Program-made: the position numbers and the translations under genes | Shown: piece after piece, positions 23,776-35,064 of the stretch | Layout of the letters: the number at the start of each line of letters is the position of its first letter | Position numbering within the stretch: position 1 is the first letter of the stretch | The notes under the pieces: model-generated | Told to the model about the DNA's origin: nothing | Databases searched by the model: none | What the model saw: only the letters and a program-made list of their open reading frames with translations | Origin: Sapria himalayana | Taxonomy: Eukaryota; Streptophyta; Magnoliopsida; Malpighiales; Rafflesiaceae | Assembly (NCBI GenBank): GCA_029783825.1 | Contig: JAREIK010002966.1 | Span: 296,662 to 360,661 of the forward strand | Direction: 5' to 3' | DNA: 64,000 nt

Positions 23776-25700
23776 AAAGTATTCTAAATTTAACTAGTGA
23801 TAAATACTCAAGCTAGGAATGCATAAGTAATAAATTCAAAATACTCATATATATATAAAGAGAGATCTTATTGTTAAAGAAAGAATATATAATTCAACCT
23901 ACTTAATCTCAAATAGAATCTTCCTCATAGTTTGACAATTATTCAAATAAATAATAATAGAAATAATAATAAAGCTATAATTTAATTATCTAAAAAGATA
24001 ACTCACATAAAATAAACTAATTGGACAATCAAAAATAAATATGATACAAAGAAGTAATAAAGATTAAAGCTGAATAATAGCATAATCAATAACTTTTAAA
24101 TATTTTTCAATTGGAAATAATAATATTTTCAAAATAAGAAAAGAATATAAAAAATAAAATATAATTGCCAATGATATAAATATTTACTCTTGTGTTGATA
24201 ATAAATAAATATGAAATGAGAGTACAAATAAAATAATCATTGATACTTATAAGAAAAGAATAATTTATTATTATCTTAAAGAAGGGTTTTGTATACCTAA
24301 TTTTAGTAAGTGTTGTGATAAATTGACTCTATGAAGACCCCTAGACAGCTTTGACTAAAAGTCTATCTCTCTCACTACAACATAATATTATCGATCTATT
24401 CTTTAAAAATAATATATAATTATTATTTTTAATGCGACTAATCCTCCAAAATGAATTCACTGAACTAAGACTTTCTTCTATCTACCTCTACTGTGATAAT
24501 CTAGACAATATCACCAAATTGTGATTTCTCAAAAAAATACAAAAGTAACTATACTTAATTATTTTCTCCTTTTTTATAGAACTGCAAAAACACTAATTAG
24601 GATTTATGCACAAAATTACCATCTTCCATTACCACTCACCACCATATGTTGTTGTGCATCGTTAGGGTTTTTTGATAAAAACCCATTGCACATTGCATGC
24701 CTCCACCATGCATTATGCCTCTATCATGCATTATGCCTCTATCATGCATTATGCCTGCACTACCACTTGTCTAGCATTGTGTGCCCCTTGTCGTACTTTG
24801 TACACACCTCTTGTCGCACATTGTGTGTGCCTGCTGCCCATATGAGAGCACTTGTTGCCCTTACTGTGTGCATTTTTTTTGTTAGAGATAAGTGTAAGTG
24901 CCCTTCTATAATTTGTAATCCCTAAATCACATATATATCTGTCTTTAATACCATGTTTACAATTAAAATGTAGAAAAATAAATTAAACATTCAATATCAA
25001 ATATGTCATGCATATCATTGGGTTGGGTGATCCCATCAAATAACATGAAATAAAAAGAAAAAAAGGTAAATAAAATCACAATAGAACTCAACCCCTAGTA
25101 AAGCATCCATTTAACTCCAAACGAAAAATTTAACATCTAAGGTGAAGATTTTGTTGATTATCTGACCTTCAACTATATCGTATCGACTGTCTTTCATATA
25201 ACACTTGGAGCACCAATTTGTAGCAAAAATTCACTTTTGTTATCGAATAGCAGGAGTAAAACTAGAGTGAGTCAAGATATTCAAATTAGTTTTCAGAGTA
25301 AACCAGTGTGAGTCAGGGTGTTCAAATTAGTTTACACCCCGCTTTACGTTAGCCATATATGACGATGTTCATGTGAGCTTTGCAACCAACATTACTTCAG
25401 CCAAATGCCACGTTCAGGTTCAGGTGAGCTTTGCACCCATCATGACTACGCCATGCTGAGGTTCGGGTGAGTTTAAACCTAGATTTGAAATTATTAAAAA
25501 AAATACGGCATTACTTTTTATACCTAACTTGAAAATATTTACAAAAGAAAAATGCATGACTTTAGATATTTAAAAAAATTAAACCAGATAAAAATATATT
25601 TACATATTAATGCATTTAAAATGTCAAACATGAAAAATACCCAGCATGTACAGTAATTTTCAAATTCAATTATATATTTAGAATAAATATATAAGCCTGT
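23776..25700. other. Probable remainder of the copia copy, no firm gene
   Basis: AT-rich sequence with no recognised protein. A 134-codon frame (24521-24925, +) is mostly low-complexity and includes the 18-bp tandem repeat at 24701-24754; I do not call it a gene. At about 25350-25475 a GC-richer pair of related 58-60 base units occurs (G-TTCAGGT-GAGCTTTGCA-CC-). The 5' LTR and gag expected for the minus-strand copia should lie here but were not identified. Confidence 0.4.
24701..24754 (+). repeat. 18-bp tandem repeat, three copies
   Basis: CTCTATCATGCATTATGC in three consecutive copies; the first has two mismatches (CTCCACCATGCATTATGC). Confidence 0.9.
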
Positions 25701-25736
25701 ACAATAATTTTAAAATTCAAAAATATATATATATTA

Positions 25737-25737
<1 letters not shown>

Positions 25738-25768
<31 letters not shown>

Positions 25769-25903
25769 AAAGTTAATGTACAAAAGTTTTCTAACACACA
25801 CACACACACACACACACACTTATATTTATATAATTATATCCATGAATATTTTTGAAAACTTATATATGTATAAATCTACATATATAAATATTTTCGAAAA
25901 CTA

Positions 25904-25950
<47 letters not shown>
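25738..25950. repeat. (TG)n - (CA)n - (TG)n microsatellite cluster
   Basis: A TG run at about 25738-25759, a CA run at about 25795-25820 and a (TA)n(TG)n run at about 25905-25949 alternate in orientation within 210 bases. Neighbouring runs can therefore pair as hairpins. Confidence 0.85.
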
Positions 25951-25952
<2 letters not shown>

Positions 25953-25993
25953 CATATTTGATTTCGGAAAGGTATGTCATGGTCTATATATGA

Positions 25994-27168
25994 AAGTATA
26001 ACTAACCCAAATAGCTAAAAAAAATTCCTAGCTAAATGCATATATTTTGAAAAAAAAAATATTAAAAGAAATATCGATTCTAATTGTATATAACCTAATA
26101 AAAAAATAAATTCAGATTATTTTTTAGTGACGGATTTAAATTAGCTGGGGAAAATCTATCGCTAATAATTATCTAGGGAAATTTCGTCGCTATATTCTCC
26201 GCTTTTCTTTGGGTAGAAATTACGAAAATTCAGTGGAAGATTATGTCAGGATATAATTAGCAATAAAAAATTCGTCATTAATAATTAGCTAGAGAAATTC
26301 CATCGCAAAATTAAAGATTTTATTTTCTAGAGAAATTCCATCGCTAAATTAGTCACTAATTTATGGATTTTATTAGTTAGAGATATTTACTTGCTTAATT
26401 CGTAGTTAAAATATGGATTTTATTAGCTAGTGAAAATCCATCACTAAATCCGTAGTTAAATCAAGAATTTTATTAGCAAAGAAACATTCATCACTAAATC
26501 AAGGATTTTATTAGCAAATGAAAATTCGTCGCTAAATCAAGAAATTTATTAGCGAGGAAAAATCCGTCGCTAAATCAAGAATTTTATTAGTAATGGAAAA
26601 TCCGTCGCTAAATCCGTCATTAAATCATTGAATTTATTAGCAAGGGAAAATCCATTGCTAATTTCGTCTCTAAATCAAGAATTTTATTAGCAAGGAAAAA
26701 TTCGTCGCTAAATCCATCACTAAATCATGGATTACATTAGTGAGGGAAAATTCGTCGATAAATCCATTGCTAGAAATTAGCTAGGAAAAATCCATCACTA
26801 ATTTCATCACTAATTTCATGCTTTTATTAGCAAGGGATATTCCGTCTCAATATCCATCACTAAATTCCCCATTTTTTTGAGCGAAAGCTATGAAAATTTT
26901 TAATCTCTAAATCCATCTCTAAAATCCCCACTTTTTTTAGTGGATTTTACGAAAAATTTCCGTTATTAATCTTTTGGTAAATCCGTCCCAAAATCCCCCA
27001 CTTTTTTTGAGGAAAATTTTTGAAAAATTCTCTCGCTAATCCGTTGCTATTTTTTTTCCAAAAAAAGATCATAAATCCCTTGCCATTACCTAGCTAATTT
27101 CTTATAATTTAGCTAGGGATTGATCCCTAGCTAAAATTCCCTACCTAAATTGATATTTTCTTATAGTG
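25994..27168 (-). repeat. Right arm and subterminal repeats of CACTA element C
   Basis: About 20 copies of a 55-65 base unit built on GCTAAATC(C/A)GTCGCTAAATC and AATTTTATTAGC(A/G)AGGGAAAA run up to the terminus TTATAGTG. It is the complement of the subterminal repeats at 49306-50335 and, more loosely, 571-1170. The last 60 bases include GGGATTGATCCCTAGCTAAA. Presumed binding sites for a TNPA-type protein. Confidence 0.8.
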
Positions 27169-27449
27169 AAATAGTTGAGATATTTAATTAATAAAATGAT
27201 GATATGTCATCATATTATAGTTATCTCATAAAAAATATGTGATAGCCATAGAGAGAAATCTAGAATGCTACTTTCTAGAGCATAATAGTTATTTAGTGGG
27301 AAAATTTTATGATGAACATCATGTTGGACTAATTGTATGGTGATTAACCTCTGATAAATAAACAAACATAAGTTGCCGCTTTGAGAGATAGCCATGTGTT
27401 AAAAGTCCTGCATTGATTAAAAGCTAGGATGATCTTGAGGATGATCAAT
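27169..27449. other. Resumed interior of element A, no gene
   Basis: Flank of element C. A minus-strand 61-codon frame (27210-27395) has no recognised features. Joins on to the tandem array that starts near 27450. Confidence 0.5.
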
Positions 27450-28389
27450 AACTATATGTTTAACTATATATGTATAATTATTTATAAATATTTTTATAAT
27501 TATATAAATCTCTTTATAACTATATTTTATTATATTTGTAACTATGTAATCTAATTCTATAATTATATCCACAACTATATATAACTATTTTTTGAACTTA
27601 ATTATAATTTATAACTATATGTATAATTCTATATAACTATATTTCTAACAAAATATACTATATGTTTAAGAATATATAACAATATTTAATTGTATTTTAC
27701 TACATAAATATTTGTATAACTATGTAACACTCTATATAATTAAATATAACTATATTGGTAACTATGTATACAGATATGTATTCATATAATTAATCTATTT
27801 ATTTGTTAATAACCTTTTATACATTTTTATATAACTACTTATAACTACTTGTATGAATATATCTATATATAACTATATGTTTAACTATATATAACGCTAT
27901 TTTTAACTATATATACTATAGGTATAAAAACATATAACTATAAATAATTGTCCTTGACTATATGTATAACTATAAATATATTATACATAAATATATTAAA
28001 ATTTATAATTAACAACATATATTTACTAAATATTTTTATATATTAGTATAAAAAAATGTATTTTAGTATATCTATACCAATACATAACTATATGTATGAA
28101 TATAAGATATTATAAGAAAAAATATATATACCTACATGTATAAATATAAGTTAAACTATATGTGTATTTATATGCATAACTACATGTAACTATATTTATA
28201 ATTACATGTATAACAACATACAACATTATCTTTAATTATGTGTATAACTATATATAAATATTTGTAAAACTAAATAAATCTTTATATAATTAAATATAAC
28301 TATATTTTTAACTATTTATACATATATGTAAATCTATATATTTGTTTATAACTATGTATATATTTATGTAAACCTAAATATAACTACTC

Positions 28390-28423
<34 letters not shown>

Positions 28424-29040
28424 CTAAATGTTTAATGATATATAATTTTTTATAACTAGATATATTATATGTATAATAACAATTAACAATAAATAATTCT
28501 ATCTTACTATATGTATAACTATAAAAAATTTATACATAACTATATTTAAATATATATTTAACAACATATATTTAATATACATTTTTATATAATAGTATCA
28601 AAAATGTATTTTAGTATATCTATACCTATACATAACTATATGTATAGATATATGAAATTATATGAAAGAATATATATATATATACATACATGTATAAATT
28701 TAAGTTTAACTATATGTGTAACTATATGTATAACCACATGTAACTATATTTATAATTTTATATATAAACACATACAACATAAAGTTTAACTATATGTGTA
28801 TATCTATATATAAATATTTGTATAACTATAAAAAACTCTATATAAATAAATATACCTTTGTTTTTAATTATGTATACATATATGTATAAATATATGTAAA
28901 TCTATATAATTATTTATAACTATACATTTATGTATAACTATTTATAACTACTTGTATGCATGTATCTATATATAACTATATGTTTAACTATATATAATTA
29001 TTTATAACTACATATACTATGTGTATACTAACATATAATT
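27450..29040 (+). repeat. TATAACTA-type tandem array with about 550-bp higher-order period (element A)
   Basis: Short units like AACTATATGTATAACTATA vary along a longer period. The landmark TGTATTTTAGTATATCTATAC recurs near 28058 and 28606, and CCTACATGTATAAATATAAG-like blocks follow each. A (TA)16 run lies at 28391-28422 inside the unit. The same order of landmarks appears in the array at 55265-58370 in element B and, inverted, at 35065-36320. It has no coding capacity. It sits immediately upstream of the transposase leader, as in B. Confidence 0.8.
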
Positions 29041-30055
29041 ATTAATGGGATAATACTAATTTGTTGCACTAACTTGATTAAATGGAAAAAGATATATAAT
29101 CAACAATATGTAAGCACATAGCATGAGAGTGTCCGTTGGTCATGCTCATATATGGTATGTTACAATTAAGGTACACTTACCTAATCCCAGCCCCTAGGCC
29201 TCAGACTAATATATGAACTTATGTATGTCAAAAGCTGTAATATCTGATAGTTTTGTATAGAAGAAAATTTGTTTTTCTTTTATGTAATTCCTCATTCTAA
29301 CACTACATTCTCTGTGTGTCTCTCTCTTTTTCTCTAATTCTTTATGTGTCACTCTCTTCTGCTTTTTCTTTCTGTGTAAATCTCTCTTTCTCTCTCTCTT
29401 GTTATTTTCTTTCTCGCTCTCCTTTCTTACTTGTTATCTCTCCCTCCCTCTCACTCTCTCCCTCTCTCCCTCCCTCTCACACTCTCCCTCCCTCCCTCTC
29501 TCTCTCCATCTCTCTCACTCTCTCCCTCCCTCCCTCTCTCTCTTCCTCTCTCTCTCTCCCTCTCTCTCTCCCTCCCTCTCTCTCTCTCTCTCTCCCTTTC
29601 ACCATTTCTCTCCCCCTCTCTCCCTTTAACCAATTCTCTCCCCCTCTCTCTACCCCTTTTCTCTCTCTATCTCTCTCTCCCTCTCCCCTCTCTCTCTCTC
29701 TCTCCATTTCTTTGCCCCTCTCTCTCCCCCACCTTCTCTCTCCCTCTCTCTCCCTCTCCCTCTCCCCCTTCAAACTTTAAATGTCTTTCATTTTTGCTTT
29801 CCTTTCTTGTACATTATTGTATTTTACTTCCTTTATCTAGTAATACCATGATATCTATTAATCTTTATCATGCTAAAATTGCTTTATCTATTCATGTAGA
29901 TTCTACAAATGCATTGCCTCGATATTCATGTTATTTAATTTTTAAATATTCATCTGTAAGTAATTTTATTTAATTATTAGTATATTTTGAAGTAATAGAA
30001 TGTTTAATTCAAAATAATATTTTAGCATTATTTTTTGTAAATATAACAGGGCAAA
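29041..30055 (+). promoter_or_regulatory. Conserved leader upstream of TNP2 relic (element A), with CT-rich tract
   Basis: Collinear with 58376-59283 of element B: TGGAATAATA-TAATTTGTTG, GAAAAAGATATA-AATCAACAATATGTAA, CATGAGAGTGTCC, CCTAATCC-AGCCC, then a CT-rich tract (29315-29770). It continues GATATCTATTAATCTTTATC and ACAAATGCATTGCCTCGATA to the start. Conservation in two otherwise diverged copies, plus position, suggests the promoter and 5' untranslated region of the transposase. That role is inferred, not shown. Confidence 0.5.
29315..29770 (+). repeat. CT-rich polypyrimidine tract
   Basis: About 450 bases of TCTCTCCCTCCC-type sequence with almost no purines on the + strand. The long Leu/Ser/Pro-rich (+) and Arg/Glu-rich (-) frames over it are by-products. 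A shorter counterpart lies at 58645-58995 in element B at the same place. Confidence 0.9.
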
Positions 30056-32203
30056 ATGAGTTCATATCATAAGTGGATGTACTAAAGGTTTATGTATGGA
30101 ATTTTGAATAAAGATTTTTTGAGTGGCTTAAAACTTTCATCAATTTTGCACGTAGTCAATCGAGATGGATAGATGAAGAAAAAATTAAGTGTCCATGTAA
30201 TTATCGCAAGTGACAGAATATTCCATTTCATGATGTAAACACTATAAGATACCATTTGGCTTAATATGGCTTTGTGCCAAATTATTTTGATCGGATTTAT
30301 AAAGCGGAAAGTACAATGGCTCTGAACTTGCCCAAAATGAGGGTATTGAATCATTTGCTTGTGGTGAAGAAGCATCAAACACATACCATAGAATGATCAC
30401 GGATGCTGCTGGTGCTGACTTCAATAAGGATTAAGTGGATGAACCACCTAATCCTGAAGCTCATAAATTTTATGAAATACTTAAAGCTGTAGATAAAAAG
30501 TTGTAGCCTAGTTGTAAAACACATTTGCAATTGTTACTTGTGGCTCGACTTATGAGCATTAAGTCAGAAAAGTATATGTTTGAGAAATTATTTGATCAAG
30601 TGTCAAAATTGATGAAGGAGATTGTTCCGGAATATAATTTGATCATTAATAACTTTTACAACACTAAGAAGTTACCATGAGGAATGGGTCTACTGGTGGA
30701 AAAAATTGATTATTATTTCAATGGATGTATGTTATATTGGGGTGGTGATAGTGATTTAATTAGCTATAAATTTTGTGATCATCCTTGATTTAACAAGGCA
30801 TCTCGTGTGTAGATACGCGACAAAAATTTAAAGTTGCATTTAAAAAGATGTATTATTTTTTATTAATTCCTCGATTACTCATACTATATGCATCAAATGA
30901 TATAGCAATGATATGAGGTGACATTCTGAGTATGAGGTTAAAGAAGGGGTAATGCGGCATCCATCAGATTCACTTGCTTGGAAGCATTTTAATCATATAC
31001 ATCAAGATTTTGTAGCTGAAAGTTGAAATGTGAGATTGGGTCTCTACATAGATGGATTTCAACATTTGGGCAATCTGGACAATAGTATACAACATGACCA
31101 GTGATAGTGGCACATTATAACTTGCCTCTGTGGTTGTGTATGAAGGAACAATATATGTTTTTTTCAAAAGTGGTTCAAGGGCCAAAAAATCCAAAAGACA
31201 TGCTGGATGTTTTCTTACAGCCTTTTATAGTAAAGATAAATCATTTGTGATATCTTGGTGTGATTACATATGATATCTAAAAGAAGCAAAATTTCATAAT
31301 GTGGGCGGCCCTTATGTAGACAGTAAGTGATTTTTCTGCATATTCAATGTTGTATGGTTGGAGTACTGTAGGACGATTCACATGCCCACATTGAATAAAA
31401 AATATTGATGCATTTACCCTCAAATTTAGTGGTAAATAGTCATAGTTTGATAATCAGCGTAAGTTTCTACTGGAATTAATGGACCAATATGCAAAATTTT
31501 TGGTTGTAGTAAATGTAGTATATTTTGCGACTTTTCCTATTGGAATTCCTATATAATTCGTCATAACTTAGATGTAATGTATATTGAAAAAAATGTGTTT
31601 GACAATGTTGTCAACATTATCCTTAATGTTGATGGAAAAATAAAAGATACTTTAAAATCAAGAAAAGAGCTGAATGATTAATGTTGGTGTCCTGAATTTA
31701 AACTGAATGAGGCAACAAAAAATTTTTCTAAAGCTCTCTACACACTTGATAAGAAGGCAAGATAGATATTGTGTGACTAGGTTAAAAATTTAAAATTCCT
31801 TGATGGATATATGTCAAATATGGGTAGATGCGCAGATATGAAAGATCTTAAGTTATTTTGAATGAAAAGTCATGATGATCATGTATTTATGTAGATATTA
31901 ATACCTATTACATTCTGTGAATAACATCCCCTAAGTGTTTGGAAGGTCCTTACAAAACTATTTTGTTTTTTAAATAGCTAACAACAACATCAATCAAAAT
32001 AGATAACATTGTGAGGTCGAAGAATGATATTCCTCTTATTATTTGTAAGCTTGAGCTTATATTCCCACCGAGTTTTTTTGACTCAATGGAGCATTTTTCA
32101 GTCCATTTGGCATATGAAGCAAGGATAGAAGGGTTACAGTTTAATATAAAATAAAAGATAGCAAGGATAGAAGGGTTACAGTTTTAATATAATATAAAAG
32201 ATA
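30056..32203 (+). pseudogene. TNP2-like CACTA transposase relic, 3'-truncated (element A)
   Basis: The ATG at 30056 opens MSSYHKWMY, then a stop. The transposase-associated domain follows (KTFINFARSQSRWMDEEK, IKCPCNYRKC), then YHRMITDAAGADFNKD, stop, VDEPPNPEAHKFYEIL. The TNP2 domain comes next: NTKKLPxGMGLLVEKIDYYF, MLYWGGDSDLISYKFCDHP, KHFNHIHQDFVAES, NVRLGLYIDGFQHLG. The Asp of the LGLxxDG motif (codon 31051-31053), probably the first catalytic acid, is kept here but lost in element B. The last good block is KLELIFPPSFFDSMEHFSVHL, the start of the DUF4218 region, at about 32050-32110. The frame then dissolves into a 42-bp tandem repeat. The C-terminal DUF4218/DUF4216 parts and a TNPA gene are missing. 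Many stops and shifts. Confidence 0.85.
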
Positions 32204-32213
32204 GCAAGGATAG
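32119..32213 (+). repeat. 42-bp tandem repeat at the transposase breakpoint
   Basis: GCAAGGATAGAAGGGTTACA plus 22 AT-rich bases (32119-32160) repeats at 32161-32203, and a third copy begins at 32204. Coding homology to TNP2 ends inside it, so it probably marks the deletion junction. Confidence 0.85.
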
Positions 32214-33339
32214 ATTGAGAATGATTTAATATAAAATATTTTGTATTTTATTTTTTTGGGTTACAGTTTTCATGATTTGGAACTATTCATCTTCTCTCTC
32301 TTTCTCTCTCTGCGTGATTTATCATGATTGTTTTTGCACTGCACATACTGTAAGACTTCTGATTTGGTTTAATCTTTAATGCATAAGTATTTATGGTGGA
32401 TGTAGCTAGTCGTACTGAGCGACTAGTGAACCACGTTATTTTTATTTCTCATTTCTATTTTCATTTTTGTTTCTGCCGTGGTTGGTTTTTGTTGTTCTTT
32501 CTTCTTCTATATCTTAAAATCACAACTATTAAACTACAATTGCTCAATAATATAAATGCACGTATATACAAAAGTATATTTGACTATGTATAAATATTCA
32601 ACAGAAAACTCTTGGTATTAGGATGCTTCAATTCTTTTATATGATATCTATTATTACTGAATTCACCATAGTTTCTATAGTTCAATTATTTTTAAAATAT
32701 TATAAATGGAATTATTTGGAACAATAAGCATTAAAACTCAATCTCATTATTTCTCCAACATAGAAAAGCATAGAATGACTAATGTATGAAACATGGAGCA
32801 ATACTACACAAGCTTATGTATGGGAGTAATACCCATTCCAAATTGAGCACAATGAAGAATAATAGTCTTTTTACATCACTCGGAAAAAAAAACAGAAAAA
32901 AAAGTCAATTTATCAAAAGTAACCTATACATGTACTATCGCTAGGAAGATTCCCTTGCAACCCTAGCAAATAGATAGCTTAGCTAGATTGATGACCAAAA
33001 AAACTTTAACAGAAACTAGGAGCTCCCTAGCCATAACATCAGATTCATTGCCAACGAGATAACCAGAAACCAATAAATCAGATATCATAAAATCATAGTG
33101 CAAGGGAAGAATGGCATTAGGCACCTCTGAAATATTAGAAATTGCACATTCAGTAAAGATCTATTATTCACTGCTTGATAGAGCTGCCTTTAACTCGCAT
33201 ATCTAGAAACCATTATCAAATGTGGCATCCTTTGTGGAATCCATTCAATAATTGAAAAAGAAAACAAGAAGACAATAAAATGAAGCATTCAAATAAGCAT
33301 CCAAAGCTCGAGGAAAAGCACCATTCTTGCTGCATTAGG

Positions 33340-33460
33340 GAAAAAAACTTATTTTTGTTAATTTTTTGCAACAATATCAGTGGCACAATTGGTTTCTTTT
33401 CAAATATGAACCATAAAAATTATACAAATAATCAAAACAAAATTGAATATTACAAGTCTA
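33340..33460 (+). repeat. About 100-bp direct repeat, copy 1 (pair at 36330-36430)
   Basis: CACAATTGGTTTCTTTTCAA and ATATGAACCAT-AAAATTA are shared with 36350-36400, as are the following AATCA-A-CAAA-TTGAATATTACAAGTC. The pair brackets 2.9 kb that contains the inverted TATAACTA array. Confidence 0.8.
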
Positions 33461-33461
33461 G

Positions 33462-33660
33462 AGCCTAGCATGCAATACCATAATCTTATAAAAAACAGCT
33501 TGCATTAATTACATACAGCTTGAATATTTTAAAAAATAAACAATCAGAGGCTATATGCAGTACTAGAATCATTTATAAAAAAGCTTGCATACAGCTTACA
33601 TCTTTTAAAAAACAAACAATCAGAGCCTAGCCTGCAAGACCACAATCATGATGGTGGCCG
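33462..33660 (+). repeat. 75-85 bp tandem repeat, about 2.5 copies
   Basis: Units begin GAGCCTAGC-TGCAA-ACCA (33462, 33547, 33622) and end with TTTTAAAAAA(T/C)AAACAATCA. Each contains ATAAAAAA-AGCTTGCAT and ACAGCTT. Confidence 0.8.
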
Positions 33661-35064
33661 ACTACATCACCAAAGCAATGCATGCGATCCACTGAACTTC
33701 TAGTGCTCTACACAAAATGCATTCTCTATTTATAAAAGAAGCTTATAATATTTCAATTTACATCATTATAGCACGTTAAATTGAAATCAAATAGAATTAA
33801 TAACATGATTAAAAAGATTAATTTGTCATCCCTCCATGGCAGATGATTGTTCCAATCTTTTTGCTTCAAAAGGCAGTTGCAACAAAACAAAAAAAAACAA
33901 AAAGCCAACAAGAAGTGGAAGACATGTTGAGTGGAAAGGAAAAGGTATCACAAAGACGAAGACCAATGTGAGGTAGAAATCCTACGCAAATAAGCTTCTG
34001 GACTAGGTTAGGTCATTAGGAGTAACCCTATATTTGAACCATGACACCAATGATTGACCAAATAGCATTCTAATTTGCTTCTCTGAAATTGAAGACTAAC
34101 AATGATATAAAAATAAAACACAAAATTCATGATAATTTTATGCAAAACTTTTTAAAATGAAAGTTTCATTCAATTTAATCACCCAAAATACTAATGTACC
34201 AAAGAAGTACTACAATCATACCAAAATACCAGCACTATATTGTGCCAACTGATGTGGAAACTACCGACATGGATCACTATTTGGTTCAAGATTACAAGAA
34301 TCACATCATCGCACATTGAATGGCCACACTATGGCCAAAATCTTCATGAAACAGCAAAGCAATGTTATTTTCCACATCAATAATAAATTGGAACTATCTT
34401 TGTCACTACCAAATATTTATATATATTGTCTATTGTCAGCATCACCGGTTAAAGGTTCACAACAATCCACATAGCTTAGCACCACTATTGACATTCATGC
34501 TGCATAAATCAGGTGGTTGTGTGATATGAGCTATGTGATAGTGTGCATAGTGGATGAATGTGTGGAAAGGTTGTGGAAAATTATATGCATGTAGTGTTTC
34601 ATGCTTTTTGAGGCAGTGTGAATAGTGAATTCATGTAGTTTGTAATGGTAGTCTACAAAATAAATATATTGATGAAAAATTAACAAAAAATTAATAAAAA
34701 TGATTTTGTGTGTGAGTTATATTTTGTCTAATAGATATTTTGGCTGCACCAATTTGTGTGGAAAAGTCCCTAGCTAATGTTTAACAAATATATACCATTT
34801 CTAAGAACTTAACTTCAACACCCTGCAAAATTTATTAGTAGAATTTAATATATTCAAAAATTTTATTGATAATCCATTGATAATAATTTGTTGGATCTAG
34901 TGATAATCAAATTAGTTTAATCTTATCATTTAAAAAATACCATATTGTAACCCATTATTAAATTAGTTGGGAAACTCCAAATTCAATTTTTATGGTATTA
35001 TGTCCGTAGTTATTAATGGATTCAATCTATTGATAAAATTTGATTGGTAAAATATTTTTTTGGT

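Larger units (their letters stand above)
11500..25970. mobile_element. Composite insertion splitting element C's right arm (copia remnant with hAT inside)
   Basis: The boundaries are inferred from loss of collinearity with element A's right arm at about 11500 and its return at about 25994. The block holds a minus-strand copia pol remnant, which is itself interrupted by a hAT element at 15624-23654. I could not identify a matching pair of LTRs, so the exact ends are uncertain. Confidence 0.45.
6197..27168 (+). mobile_element. CACTA element C, about 21 kb, nested in element A
   Basis: The left end CACTACAAGAAAAAT and the right end ATTTTCTTATAGTG (complement CACTATAAGAAAAT) form a matching terminal inverted repeat. 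Each is followed inward by AGCTAGGGA-CAATTCCC / GGGATCAATCCC palindromes and CCCTAGCTAA subterminal repeats. The flanking bases are AAA at 6194-6196 and AAA at 27169-27171, the 3-bp target duplication expected of CACTA elements, though AAA is a weak signature in such AT-rich DNA. No TNP2 or TNPA coding sequence was found inside, so this would be a non-autonomous or gutted copy. Its right arm is split by a later insertion at about 11500-25970. Alternative: the two ends belong to different elements. Confidence 0.55.
32214..35064. other. No gene recognised; contains a 75-85 bp tandem repeat
   Basis: No protein family was recognised; the open frames at 32393-32593 and 33280-33468 have no features. 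32403-32430 includes the inverted pair CTAGTCG/CGACTAG. Near 34770-35040 there are weak TCCCTAGCTAA and GATTCAATCTATTGATAAAA motifs reminiscent of another, decayed CACTA subterminal region. Confidence 0.45.

Noticed and set aside
24521..24925. 134-codon frame with repeated His-Ala-Leu-Cys-Leu-Tyr
   Set aside because: Its centre is the 18-bp tandem repeat and the rest shows no family features; a chance frame is more likely.
29041..29300. A host gene promoter upstream of the CT-rich tract
   Set aside because: The same sequence occurs at 58376-58640 before the other TNP2 copy, so it belongs to the transposon.
29316..29973. Leu/Ser/Pro-rich frames and Arg/Glu-rich minus frames over the CT tract (also 58644-59159)
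   Set aside because: By-products of a polypyrimidine tract; the two element copies share position but not reading frame continuity.
30082..30424. Minus-strand frames of 60-100 codons opposite the TNP2 relic (also 30970-31194 and 59290-59484)
   Set aside because: Shadows of the + strand transposase coding sequence; only the + strand gives family motifs.
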